A stretch of 64,000 bases of DNA from Luscinia megarhynchos (taxonomy: Eukaryota > Chordata > Aves > Passeriformes > Turdidae), in the NCBI GenBank assembly GCA_034336665.1, contig CM067592.1, positions 39,731,735 to 39,795,734 of the forward strand. The letters are read 5' to 3'. The position numbers and the translations under genes were made by a program. Below the pieces are notes generated by a model that ran no database searches, was not told the origin of the DNA, and worked only from the letters and a program-made list of their open reading frames with translations. Within the stretch, counting starts at the first letter, position 1. Each line of letters opens with the position of its first letter. Shown here piece by piece: positions 20,990-33,200 of this stretch.

Positions 20990-22680
20990 AGACACGGTGT
21001 CAGATAGCGGTTGCCACAGCACCTAATCCATCAGTTGTCATTTTCACAGTATGGGAGATAATGCTATCTTGGATAGGAAATCATGATGCCAGCTACTTTT
21101 AGAAGTACAGAGGATCAAGGTGAACATGACCTCTTGCAGTGGAGTGCAGCAGCTGTGCAACTTGGCTGCTGGAAAACTTGGCTGCGGCTATCTTGCTTTA
21201 TGGAGGGGCTTTACCAATCTTATTTGGAGCACCTTTTAAGAAGTTTGAGGTTTTTGTAATGATAACCTGCATTCTTACATGTATTAATCATGGAGGCATT
21301 CATTGAATGGTTTTGGTTTCAGAAAAAATTTAACATATGTGTTGCCACACAAGTCAGCAGACAAGAAATAGAAATCTACAGACCTTGCACTCTTTGAAGA
21401 AGGACAGGAAAGCTGATTTACCTGTGATTAGTGGAAATTAGAGCCCATGTAAAAGAAGCCTTGCTGTCTCAAGGATTTTCATGCTTGTTTGAGATACACA
21501 GTAAATCTGTGGTCAGCTGAGAAAGCTGAGTATGGCCTGTCTCTGAGCACGTCTAACTACTATGGCATTCAGTGGGAGCTATGTGCCTGGGTAGGCAGAC
21601 ATAAAGTTGCACTGTGATTGGATTCACTGCAATTGTTTTAGTGAGGTTAAAAGGAGATTCAGCTCAACTATTCTCAACTTGAAATTAGATTTTTTGGAAG
21701 TGGAAATTGGTAGCTGTTGTGTACAGCCCAATTCTTTATATGTAAAAAGAAATACGATTTTTTTATTATTTTAATTACATGTTTCTAAAATTTTGTTGGT
21801 GTTCTGGCATGTATAATATTCACGGACGAGTTTACAGAAGTTTAGTACCTGTATTTGGACACTTGCTTGTTGTCACACATCTTTCATCTTATTTTAATAC
21901 AGAAAAGAGACAGGAATCTCCCTTTCAATTCAGTTTTTACATTTATGCAGGAAACTGCTTGCAATATCTTAGTCTTCTGGTTGCAGAGAACTTACGGTGT
22001 TACACAGGGACCAAAATAAAGTTGGTGCCTTTAACCTGTGAAATGTCCTAGCACAGACAGGGAGAATAAAGCAAGGGCAGCACAAGCACCAGGTCACATT
22101 GACCTCTCTCCTCCTGATAAAAACAGTAGAACAGCATTTTACTCACTCAATAAGAGCAGTAGAACAGAACAACCTTTATTCTTATCAAGGACCCCAGAAC
22201 ACAACTGCTCAGCTTTGGAGAAATAAATAAAGGATGTAACTTAGGAAACAGAAGTCATGCAAAATGCTAGCAGGAGGCTAGCTCAGCTCTGTCAGTCTGA
22301 CAAAGTAGAAGTTTTGCAAAACAAAGGTACTCTGCCTAAAAGTAGGGGGTAGAGGAACAGCCACCTAAAAATGACACTGAATGTTGAAGACGGGTCCCAG
22401 ATAATCATATAAGAATTTCCCATAACAGATGTGACTATGTCAAACAAAGTCAAGGAGGTGGGGATAGCTAATGAATATGTAATCAGTGTGTATGAATGGA
22501 GGAAGGATCCCCCAGGTGAGCAACATGCTGCAATAAAAAATTTTAGCTTTCTAGCGCTCAAAACTGCGTTACAAATTTTCTATCTGGCCAATTTCGATAT
22601 AACTGGGAAACTCCTTGTGGGTGAGTGAGGCGATGGTGCTGTGGCAGCTGGGTGAGCTGTGCTGCTTCAGAGCTGCTGAT
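20990..22680. other. intergenic DNA without recognised features
   Basis: Mixed composition. Short plus-strand ORFs (such as 21,779-22,051) show no domain or splice context. No repeat family was identified with confidence. Confidence 0.6.
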
Positions 22681-22685
22681 TCCTC

Positions 22686-22783
22686 CCATCCCATCCCATC
22701 CCATCCCATCCCATCCCATCCCATCCCATCCCATCCCATCCCATCCCATCCCATCCCATCCCATCCCATCCCATCCCATCCCA
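22686..22783. repeat. perfect (CCATC)n microsatellite, about 19.6 copies
   Basis: 98 bases of uninterrupted CCATC repeats (GGATG on the minus strand). It creates artificial ORFs in five frames because a 5-nt unit is read in rotating phase (SHPIP or GWDGM repeats). Confidence 0.98.
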
Positions 22784-22984
22784 GGGGGCTGTGCATGGCT
22801 CTTACTGCCATTTGGGGTGTCCTGTGTAAGATGAGCTTAAAGTCAGCAAGGGCACAGCCAGTGAACCTTTGTAGGTTGGAAGCTGACATGTCTGTGTGTC
22901 TTTTTCAGGTACAGTTTTTTCTAATTTTTTATATGTTACAGAATAGTCATAAATATACCAACTCAAAGTTGTGTTTTTAGGAAC

Positions 22985-23678
22985 CTAAGAACTGCATGGA
23001 TTTACCAAGGGCAAATTATGTTTGACCAAATCTGATAGCCTTCTATGATGACATGGCAGATGGGTTGACAGGAGGAAAGCAGTAGATGTAGTCTGCTTTG
23101 ACTTCAGCAAAGCTTTTTACATAACATCCTCATCAGTAAGATCAGAAAATGTGGGTTAGATGAACAGACAGTGAGGTGGATCAAGAGCTGGCTAAATGGT
23201 AGAGCTCAGAAGATTGTGATCAGTGGAGTACAATCCAGTTGGAAGCCTGCAGTCACTGGTTTTCCTCTGGGATCAATACTGAGTCCAATCTTATTCAACT
23301 TGTTTATCAACAACCTGGATAAGGGGATAAAGTGTACACTCAGCAAGTTTGGTGATGATACGAAATGGGGGAAGTGGCACAACTCAAAGTTGTGCTGCCA
23401 TTCAGGAGGACCTTAATAGATTGGAGAGTTGGGTGGAGAGACACCTGATAAGATTCAACAAGGGCAAGTGTAGGGTCCTGTACCTGGGGAGGAATAACCC
23501 CAAGTGTCAGCAGCTCTGCAGAAAAGGCTGTCTGCATGAAAAGGACATGAGAGCATCTCTGCAGAAAGAGACTTGAGATTCTCGGTGGATCAAAAGTTGA
23601 CAATCACCTGGCAGTGCCCTTATGGCCAGGAGGGTCAAGAGTATCCTGGGGTGCATCGGGAGGAAAGTGGCCAACAGG
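22985..23678 (+). mobile_element. CR1 LINE, 5' segment of a split copy
   Basis: CR1 reverse-transcriptase remnants on the plus strand: DFSKAF-type motif near 23,100, then VRWIKSWL(N/T)GR, GSILSPILFNLFINNLDKGI near 23,290 and the SKF(G/A)DDTK motif near 23,345-23,370. The catalytic box is FGDDTK instead of FADD-type, so a key residue has changed; frameshifts follow. The copy stops at 23,678 where an LTR is inserted and resumes at 24,302. Confidence 0.95.
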
Positions 23679-24301
23679 TGTTATGATTCAATGGATGTTG
23701 AAGTCCTCTGCCCAAATTAAGGTACAAAGGAGACCAAATGTGCAACATCATCAGTTCAACAGTACAGGCTTTATTTTACAAAATTGCTTGTATAACAAAA
23801 AGAGAGAGGGAGAAGAGGAGATATAGTGCAAGAAGAAGATAGTTACCATCATGGATGTGGGATCATCCCATCATCATCATCATCCCTGAGCATCTTCTGG
23901 TGCTGGGTACGCCCTGACTCAGTCCCTGAGTAATTTTTATGTAGTACCTTATTTGTTCAAGCAGCAAAGGGAGGATTGGCTTTCAGTTCCTCATTAGTAG
24001 GAGTAGTTGTCAGTTCCTTGTAAGCATGAGAGGGAAAGGAGGAATGGCTCTGTCTATCACTCAAGCTCAAGTCTTAATCCAATGATCATTGAGGTCTGCT
24101 CTGGCTGTTATATAGCATACAGTAGTAGAATGTTGCAGTGAAAAGTATCAGTTTCTATCCTGCCTAGGCAAAGACAGAACTGAAATGATTTCTTTTGTTG
24201 TTTGTGCTTAGGGTCCGCTTGTGTTTCCTGCAGCAAGTTTTACAGCCAAGTGTTTGTTTAAGGCATATAGTACAAATGTCATTAATTCTTTCCTTACTGC
24301 A
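23679..24301 (-). mobile_element. solo LTR of an endogenous retrovirus, inserted in CR1
   Basis: 623 bp with terminal TG and CA dinucleotides interrupting a CR1 copy. On the minus strand a TATA element (GCTATATAACAGCC, complement of about 24,106-24,120) is followed some 330 bp later by AATAAA (complement of 23,770-23,775) and a short U5 ending at ATAACA. That order fits a minus-oriented LTR. No internal viral genes are present. The target-site duplication is not clear, perhaps mutated. It is relatively young compared with the CR1 it disrupts. Confidence 0.8.
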
Positions 24302-24865
24302 AGCCAAGGGAGGTGGTCCTGCCGCTCTACTCGGCCCTGGTGAGGCACATCTGGAGTGCCACATCCAGTTCTGGGCTTCCCAGTACAAGAGAGATGTGGA
24401 GCTCCTGGAGAGGGTCCAGTGGAGGCCACAAAGATGATTTAGGGTCTGGAGCATCTGTGTGACGAGAAGAGACTGCAGGAGCTGGGTTTGTTTAGCCTGG
24501 AGAAGACTGAGGTGACATTAATGCATATAAATATCTCAAAGGTGGGTGTCAGGAGGGTGGTGCCAGTCTTTTAGCAGTGTCCAGTGACAGGACCCAGAGC
24601 AATGACCTTAGACAAAAACACAGGAAGTTTTACCTCAACATGAGGAAGAAATTTTTTACATTGAGGCTGGCAGAGCTCTTGGAACAAGCTGCCCAAAAGA
24701 TTGTAGTCTCCCTCTCTGGAAACATTCCAAACCAAAGGAATGCTTGGATATATTCCTCTGTAACCTTCTCTAGGTGACCCTGCCTCAGGTCAGTTGGACT
24801 AGATGACACTAGATGACCTCCAAAGGTCACTTCCCTAACAATTCTGTGATTCTGTGATTCTGAAT
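24302..24865 (+). mobile_element. CR1 LINE, 3' segment of the split copy
   Basis: Resumes the CR1 text at the point where it left off: GTCCTGCCGCTCTACTCGGC, CTGGTGAGGCACATCTGGAG, GGAGAGGGTCCAGTGGAGGC, then the 3' UTR and the tail ATTCTGTGATTCTGTGATTC. Together with 22,985-23,678 it gives one element of about 1.26 kb. Confidence 0.95.
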
Positions 24866-25173
24866 GCTCAACAGTGTTTGAAAATGAAAATAGAGATTTT
24901 TAAATATTAGGAATTAACTAGATGAGAAAGAAGGTGAAAATACTACAGTATGTCATGAATCCATGAAGTCTTTGTGCTGCTGTATCCCCATCTCAAAAAG
25001 GAAGTAATTAACAAAAGAGTCAGAGAATGGCTTTCATACATGAGAGACAACAGAGGGAAGAGAATAATACAATAGCAGTTATATAATCCTGACTGGCATG
25101 GAGAAAGTGCTGTCATTGCTTGATATTCTGTTAGGCAGGAAAAGGAGGCATTAAATGGGTTTACCAAGAAACA

Positions 25174-25256
25174 AGTTTAAAACAACCAGAAGCAAGTTTT
25201 CCAGTAAAATTTAGTTACAATTTGACTGGAAAACTTGCTTCTGTTTGTTTTAAACT
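25174..25256. repeat. 32-bp near-perfect inverted repeat (hairpin)
   Basis: Left arm 25,174-25,205 (AGTTTAAAACAACCAGAAGC then AAGTTTTCCAGT) is the reverse complement of 25,225-25,256 with one mismatch; the loop is 19 nt. No transposon flanks were recognised. Confidence 0.95.
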
Positions 25257-25259
25257 GAT

Positions 25260-28200
25260 TTCTACAGGATATTTTTGTTAAAAAATTACAAGTTGTTTAA
25301 AAGATAATTGCACAAGTTTATGGAATAAAACTCTACTAAGAGCTATTAACCACTACAAGGTCTTCCAAGCTGTTGGCTGTACAAAGGGGGAGTTTGTCAG
25401 GAGACCCTCTGCGGTTGATCGTGTTTTCCACTATTTGCATAAATATACAATGTCTCCAAAGAACGGTAGGTGGAAGTTTGGTGTAGCTGTACATATCTGC
25501 TCTTCAGTTTTAAATCTAAAGTTTTAACAGACTCAGAAAGTCTAACAGACTCAGAACCTTTGAAACAGAAACCACAATTTTACTGTCTGACCAACTTTCC
25601 AAGCAGTGATTGGTCTGAATAGAGTATAACTGCCCCATCCAGTTTCACTGGATGTGCTGTTTAGAAAATTGGTGATATAGTGTACGCCGGTGCTGATAAC
25701 CATAATTACTGATCAAAAATACCAAAGACTACAGAATCATTTGAATGCAGAAGATTATGTTGTTAGGGTCAACAGAGTTTGTGAAAGCGATCCCTGCAGC
25801 TTGTGAGAGTGCTCTGGCTTGGCAGGGTGCTGATGAAGATAGTGTTCCTTACAATAAAACATCAGGAAGGCTTCTATCAATGGCAGAATGGTGTGTGCAA
25901 GAGATGGGCCAGCTCATTCTGCAGCACAGGCACTTGCCATGGCTTCTGCCTTGAGACTGTTACAGTAATGTGATAAACTATGAGAACTAGGGACCAGAAA
26001 CACCCTTCACTCTCTCCTTTCTCTATATGTCAGTTCCCAGTGAGAAGAGTTTAGAACCAATACCCTTCAATTTCTTTATGACATAAAAACAAGGAACAAA
26101 ACCAGTGGAATAGTTCATACTGCAATTTAGCTCTGAACATTGCAAGAATTCATTACTGTTTTACTCAAATTCATCACAGCCTAGTCCCCAGCATTCACTA
26201 CAGTACAATAATGTTCTTTTATGCTCTTGGATCCCCTTGTCATTTAGCCACTTCAATGAGGGAAGACAAGAAAATTTTGAAGGAAATTCATGCAATCGAG
26301 GTACTCTGAGGAGACCATTGACCAACACTATTTCTCTGTTGTACTTTTCCACGTATAATCAAATATCTCATAAACCATGTTTTTTCTGCAGTGTTGCACT
26401 AAGTTTTTTTTAGAGCTCATCCAGGTAATACAGTAGATAACTTCCTTACTGTGCCAGCCCTTTGTAATTGATGAGGTAATCATAAAAGTAGGAAAGACAG
26501 AATCCTTTACTGAGAAATCTAGTGTAGACAAAACTTGGGAGTCTCCCACTTTCATTTGATAGTCTTTGCTAACACAAAATACTCAGAAAGAAAAGATCAA
26601 ATCCTATCAGTTATTAAAAAGAAGTCCCACTAGATGGGGTTATAGTTTCAAAGGAAGAATATTTTCTCATCTGATTTGAGGAAGAGCTTTTTCTTTTTTT
26701 TCCTTCTTATTTGTTCAAATTGGCAACTTAATCCTGTGAAGTTAGATATATTGTCTTTTTGTTTTCAGTTCACCAGTAGATTTTTTGACCATTTCTACAT
26801 TCAGCACAAACTGTTGTAGCTTTTTCTGAATAAATTTTTGAGGTGTTTGGGGCAGTGTTGCCACTGTTCATAGATTTGTTCTTTGCTTTGCTGTCCCTAG
26901 CACTACTTCATTATCATTTTATATGCTGCCACAGAGAGTTACAGAAGAAAAAAATGAACACAAATCATCTTAATTTGGCATTAGTAATGTCTTGGGTGTC
27001 ATAATCTATGAACTGTTTGGAACAGAGGTTTTGTTGGGATTGTTTGGAGCAGAGAAAGGAAACTTTTTAGCACAGGATAACTGGGTATAAATGGGTTTGA
27101 ATTCTCCTAAAGTCAATACTAAATAATTACATTGAATATAAGTAATAATTATTGTCTTAGATCCTTGTTAATATTCAGTTTTAAAAGAAGTTTCTCAAAT
27201 GAGAATTCATTAAATATAGTAATAACCAAAAAAAAATGCATGCACAAAAATCCAGTGAAAACGAATCAAAATTTATTTTTGGTGTTGTCTGGTTTGTGAT
27301 TATTTAAAAACTTACATTAATATTCTTGTACCATATATTTGTTATTGTTATGCTTAGAACACTTTAATTCCTACATCAGTTTAATTAATATTTATAAGAA
27401 TGCCTTGCATTTTATACTTTAATAATGATGATAGGAATCTCAAGGGTCACCCTTGTTCTAATGAATTTAATTGAATTAGATTAGTACTAAATCATTTCTA
27501 TCTATGATTTTTGATACAAAAGACAACAAATGAAATTTCTCTTTTAAAACCACTGGAAGAAAAAAAAAAGTGTATGGGAGGTGGGAACTGGGCAAGGACA
27601 GGAATGCAGATAAATTAAGAGTAACCTATTGCTAATGTGAAATTTTGAGAATTCCAGTAAGGGGTATTAGAAAATTAAGTATCTTTTAAAATTAGCTAAA
27701 ACTTATCAAAACTCTGGTTTTGGAAGTGATTTAACATCTCCCTTCCCTAGCCATAGTGTGAGTTTTAATTTATTTCAAATTCTGAGAATGGAATTTCTGA
27801 CTTTATATTGAGCCTGTAATTAGTCAGTCATTACAATAGGAGTGTAAACAGCAGGTGTGACAAATGAGAAGATTAGGATGAAGGAAAAGAAAAAAAAACA
27901 AAGTGTGGGGGGTTTTTTTACTGCACTTTTGACTCAGTGACTCTCAATATTTAACTTTATCTTTTTTTCCAGCAAAAGAGATTTCTAGCTTGGGAGCTAT
28001 CAGGAGTGTTGTCATTTACTGTATGAAACCAACAAAAAAAAGCATAATGAATGTACAGTGATAACTTGTTTTCTTATGAGTTCTTTAGGTGAAATAATTG
28101 AGCTCATTAATATAATTCCAAACATTCTTGCTGAACTTAAAAATACTTTTTTCCCCAGCTTATTCAAAGATGACATTAGTAAGTGGAAACTGGATTATGG

Positions 28201-28565
28201 GGTATTAGAGATTGTTGAATACTGAGATACATTATGTTAATTTATATGGCACTTGCCAGATATCTTCCAATTTCATGTATGCATTACACTGTAATTCAAC
28301 TCTGGTGAAACTTTTGTTTGTGCTGCTAATTTACTTAACTCATAAATAAATAATTCAGCTTTTGCTTATACATAAGATTTTTTTCTTCTATGTGCTTTAA
28401 TCTTAGAATTATCTGGAAGTCCCTTTTGCAGCTTTTTTTTAGATCATGCATTTAGTACAGTTATAGCACAATTAAGGAATTTAGCATTGTGGTTTGTTCA
28501 AAATTTAGTTTTGTATCCAAAAATTTACCTGCTCTTACTATTATTCAGCGTTACTTGCATCATGA
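25260..28565. other. AT-rich intergenic DNA
   Basis: No exon or known repeat was seen. Minus-strand ORFs at 26,161-26,555 have no domain or splice support. Confidence 0.65.
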
Positions 28566-28566
28566 A

Positions 28567-28584
28567 ATGTGTGTATACACACAT
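28567..28584. repeat. 18-bp perfect palindrome
   Basis: ATGTGTGTATACACACAT equals its own reverse complement. It is built on an alternating TG/CA run and is probably a simple-repeat palindrome. Confidence 0.9.
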
Positions 28585-28789
28585 CCAGAATAAATGTAGA
28601 AGGTGTTTGTATGGTGGTTTCTGTCTTTTTTGAATGAATCTCATAGCCACATACCATTTTACTTTATTGGTTGCAGGAGAATAGATTTACTAGCCTTCAG
28701 GGAAACTAAGTTTCCTTGCTAAGTCAGGAAATTTGTGTTTAAAAACTATTTTTCACTCTGTTGAATAAAAAAGAGTATGGATACTGGAG

Positions 28790-29340
28790 AGTTGCTTCTG
28801 TCCAGCTTGGGGGACCCTCCAGCTGCCTGTAGGACCACGATGCTGGTGGTTACAGGATACTAGATAGATGTAGAGGCATGGGAGAGGGTGTTTCTTTATA
28901 GTTGGGTAAATATCTCTGCAGAAAGTTGAACACACCTCGGCTGAGTAGCAAAGGAAGAAGAGGGCAGAAGATCTGCTCATGTTCCTGTCTAGGCTGCAGC
29001 TGCCAAAACAGGAGAGCCACTAAAGGGAGCAACCACGCTCTGACGCTGCCAGCAGCCCCACGGTGCCCACGGCTCCCCAGCCTCACACCAAAGCCACGCA
29101 TTACACGTCTCCACAACGACCAGGAGACTCCAATCTTGAGGGAGCTGTGCAAGCTGCCACCAGCACTCCACCCACTCTGCATTGCCACTACCTCACTAGA
29201 GGCCCTGCCAGCCGTTCAGCCCCAGGGCACCCAGTGAAAGAAAAGTACACACGGCTTTTTGCCCCAGGATTTAGAGAGCTTCAGCACCCTGTGAGAGCCC
29301 TACAGGATAGTGGTTGGTGCCTTCTTATCTGTCCTGTAGG
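28790..29340. other. GC-richer patch, origin unknown
   Basis: Richer in G+C than its surroundings, with overlapping ORFs on both strands (plus 28,902-29,237; minus 28,850-29,188) but no domain, repeat match or CpG density like that of the true promoter at 15.3 kb. It may be an old LTR or retroposed fragment. Confidence 0.35.
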
Positions 29341-29884
29341 TTATTGGTAGCTGTACAGCTCAGTGGCAGAGGAATGAAAGAATGGAAATAAAGACATGTA
29401 AAATGACAATATCTTCATCAAGAGTGGTTGACACTACTGATAATGTTTTTGGCTGCAGAATATTGGTAATTTCTTACTTTTTGCTATCAGTTTTAGAAAT
29501 TAATTTCAATTTTATTAGTGTTTAGTTTGTACATAGCCATAAGAGTGATGCACAAGTATTTAACATGTTTGTAATGGGTTTGCTTCAGATTTACAGTGCA
29601 ATTATGAAGATGTGCTCTCCATCATTTCTATCAATACTTTTCAAGTAGATTGTATGAAAATATGATAGCCAGTTGTCATTCAAGATCAAGGTTTTATTCT
29701 TTGTGAATTGAAGATGGTGATATGCACTTACTACCCTTTATTTATGGCAGTACATCAAGAAGCAGATTAATTTAGATTTTCTGCTCAAAGTAGCAGAATA
29801 CTTCTTGGGATACTTCTTTACAAGGTTCTTTATTTTTAAGTACATGAAAATATTTGAGCTAATTTAATCAAATATAGGTAAATG

Positions 29885-30225
29885 TCACATGGCTGGGTTT
29901 TGTCCAGCCTCTCACCCACCAGCATCCCCAAATCCTTCTCCCCAGGGCTACTCTCCATCTGTTCATCCCACAGCCTGGGCTGGTACTGGGGTTTGCCCCA
30001 GCCCAAGTGCTGCACCTTGAACCTGGTCTTGTCAAACCTTGTGGTTCTCATGGACTCACTACTCGAGCTTCTCCAGGTCCCTCTGCATGACATCCCATTC
30101 CCCAGGAATGGCAACAGCATCACACAGCTCAGTGTCATCTGCAAATTTGCTGAGGGTGTACTTGATTCTCCTGTCTCTGTCACTGGTGGAGACATTATCC
30201 TATTAAACCAATAATTCCCACCATC
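29885..30225 (-). mobile_element. CR1 LINE fragment
   Basis: On the minus strand it reads as the CR1 3' coding part, with remnants of the SANLQM(T/D)LS, MSCRGTWRSSSSE and QYQPRLWDEQMESSPGEKDL segments. On the plus strand the antisense CCCAGCCCAAGTGCTGCACC and TCATCTGCAAATTTGCTGAG stretches are diagnostic. The frame is broken and both ends are missing. Confidence 0.9.
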
Positions 30226-30229
30226 CTTT

Positions 30230-33200
30230 TATTGATTTAATTAAAATAGTAGTTGCTTTCTGGAAAGTCACAAATAATTCATTTAATCATAAAAAACGAG
30301 CATTAGCTGAATATTCCTATTATTAATGGAGAGATAAATTAATAAGGTTGATTTAGATAATAATATACAATCTGCCAAGTCTATGGGACAATATTGAAAA
30401 TTAGCCCATTGTAATTGTCTATTACTAATAGACTAATCCATGAGGGGGATTAAGGGAATCAGGAATCCTGTTTGTGTATCAAAATGGTATATGCTTTCAG
30501 TCTGAAGAGGGATGTTGACATCAAGGACAATGCAGACAGGGGCCACATGGGAAACCTTGTTGGCTCACAGCAGTACTTAAAAAAATAGAGCCACTATTTA
30601 GAGGTACATAAGGTCATTTAGCTGATTTCTGATGGGAAAAGAGTTAGAAGAAAGTTTTTCTAGGTTCTTGTTTCTCTGCCTACTCTGCAAGGGAAAAACA
30701 CCTTCAGTGATGCTTCAGGCATGAAGTGAAATCGACTGATGCCATATTTCAAAGACATTTATATATCAGTGTGCTAGGGTTCAGATCTTGGGATCAGTTG
30801 GTAGTCAAAGGACAAGAATTGTAATGAAAATGACCACATCATTAAAACATGGCTTCATCAAGTGATGTCCAGTTTGCAACAATTATGGACCATTTTTAAT
30901 TTTCATGTTCTGTATTTTAAAAGTATGTCTACTAAATACATGTATGCCTCTCTCCTGTGTTGTTTATGACATTTAGTAGTAGAAATAAATTGTTAAAAAG
31001 TCCTGAAGAATACTTGTCAGCAGAAAAGGGCAGGTTAGTTATGGTGCTGGTGCTAAAATCTCAAATGCAACACTTCAAACTTAAACAGAAAAAGAGAGAT
31101 GGTGCTTGACCTTTATCAACACAGATTCTACATCATTTAAGCTGAGTTAAATCATTTAAGAATAATTTGCTGGCTACACAAATTACAAACTGTCCAATTA
31201 CCTTGAAATTCTAAGTAAGAAAAAAACAATCACTTAACAACTTTAAAAACCAATAGGAATCCTAAGAGATAACAGAAGTTTTGATAAGGAGAAGGGTGAC
31301 ATGCTCTAAGGGGCTTCTTTATCTTCAGGGAACCAGATTCCAGGGGTCCTGCTTGGAGGAGCTAACATCTTCCACAGGTGTTGCTTACTTGCTTTATGTT
31401 ATAACAATCATTCAACCCCAAATAGCTGCAGTTTAACAGTTTGCAGAAGCTTATACAATGCAAAAGATAAGCTGAAGAATATAGGACAGTCAATTTGAAG
31501 TACGTGAAAAATGCCAAGGTGCCAGAACGTACTTAAACCTGAATTTGTTCAAGAAACAGAAAATGTGAATATAAAAATTCCAATGTATACCGCTGTGTAC
31601 CAGATATTTTGTCTATTGAAATTTCTAGCTACTTAACTAGGTCTTTTAATGATACTACTGTTCCTCTGCTTTTCTGGTGTGAAGCAAAAGTTTCTTCTAC
31701 TCATATTAAGTAGTAGAAAAACCATTCTTAATGTTTTAACTTGTCTGTGTTCCCGACCCTTCATATTGCATATGTCACCAACTAATAAGAAGAATTAGGT
31801 TCTCACCTTTTATCCTTTTTACTAAAACAATGAAATATTAATGGTAACAGATATTTAATTTCTTTGAAAAGGCCTAGAGGTTGAAGCATTTACAGCATTT
31901 CACTTTGAATGACAGATTCAGATATCCCCAGGCACTGTAGAGCAGTGTTTGATAGCTTTCCACAACAGGAATGGTCACACCAGCTACTGCTACTCACCTC
32001 TTGACTTCAATTTCCCCAGCAATGTCCCAGTCAGAAAATAACTGGATCCACTGTTCAGTTTTTAGTGCATGATCATATAAATACCTTGCAAGAGCATATC
32101 TTCAGCTTTTTTTTCCCCAGGTATTTTAGTACTATTCTTTAAATTACTGCTTATTTTGAAACCCCTTTTTCACTTGGAAGAAAATTGCTCTTAAAATATT
32201 CACCAGACAATTATCACTAGTAGATAGTGATTAACAAAGTAGCATTTTAAAGAGTCAATGTAATTAATGAAAATTAGTGAGTAAATTCACAGCACCCTTA
32301 GTAAGTATAGCTATATAAGTTCCAGGTACAGGGAAATTGTGAATTCTAGTGGTATTATGTATAATAATATATATAATGTCTATCATGCATGGTACTTTCT
32401 GAAAAACTTAGTTGAGAATATGTGTCTCCAAGTACAGAAGAGGTTAATATTTTGTGGAGTCATTTATTTTCCTGGCAGCTGTATTTACACCTATATCAGA
32501 TCTCAGGATTCCCCCTCGTATGAATATTTCTTTCTCTTTCACACTCTTCTTTTTGTTACTTTGAATATGCAGTTTGGATCTTGCCTTCTGAGCTTCAGAA
32601 AGGATTAAAACTAAAGCAGTTCTAGAACTGCTTAAGTGTGTGTGTATTCTAGAATCAGTTCAGAAGCATTTTGCCTTGTGCACAGAATTTGAGTCCTCTC
32701 TAATTTTGACCAGGTATAATGAAAGAGAAAGGAAAAGCAGACATTTTGCATGTGTTCTTCTTTCCCACTTGCAGTTCATAGACTCATGTAATAAATGCTA
32801 CAGCAGCTCAGCTTTTATCCATACTGCTTCCTCTTCAAATAATGATTGAACAATGGTAGCGCTTTTCCCAGGAATAAAACTGCTGTTTCAAGGGTTTGTC
32901 TCAAAATATTCTTCTTCACAGTCCTCCGTAACAAGAAATGCAGGGAAGCAAATAAAACCAGGCATTTGTAATCATTTTCAAGCAAATGAAGGAGTACTCA
33001 ATACCCAAAGTGATAGCACTTATGACTTCTTTCCCTCCAAAAAAGGAAGCAAAAAGGGAACCAAATTACACTATCTGCTTTTATAAATAGAACCAGGGAG
33101 TCTGGTGCCCGTTTGGCACAAAAAATTGCAAAGGTTCCCCTTTCCACATACAGATTTCAAATGTGTGCTCTCTCTGCTATCAAAACAGATGTATGCTGTA

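Noticed and set aside
22558..22980. ORFs with SHPIP or GWDGM repeats
   Set aside because: Pure products of the CCATC microsatellite read in rotating frames.
23171..23416. RT-like ORF that could be called a gene
   Set aside because: It is a broken CR1 reverse-transcriptase fragment.
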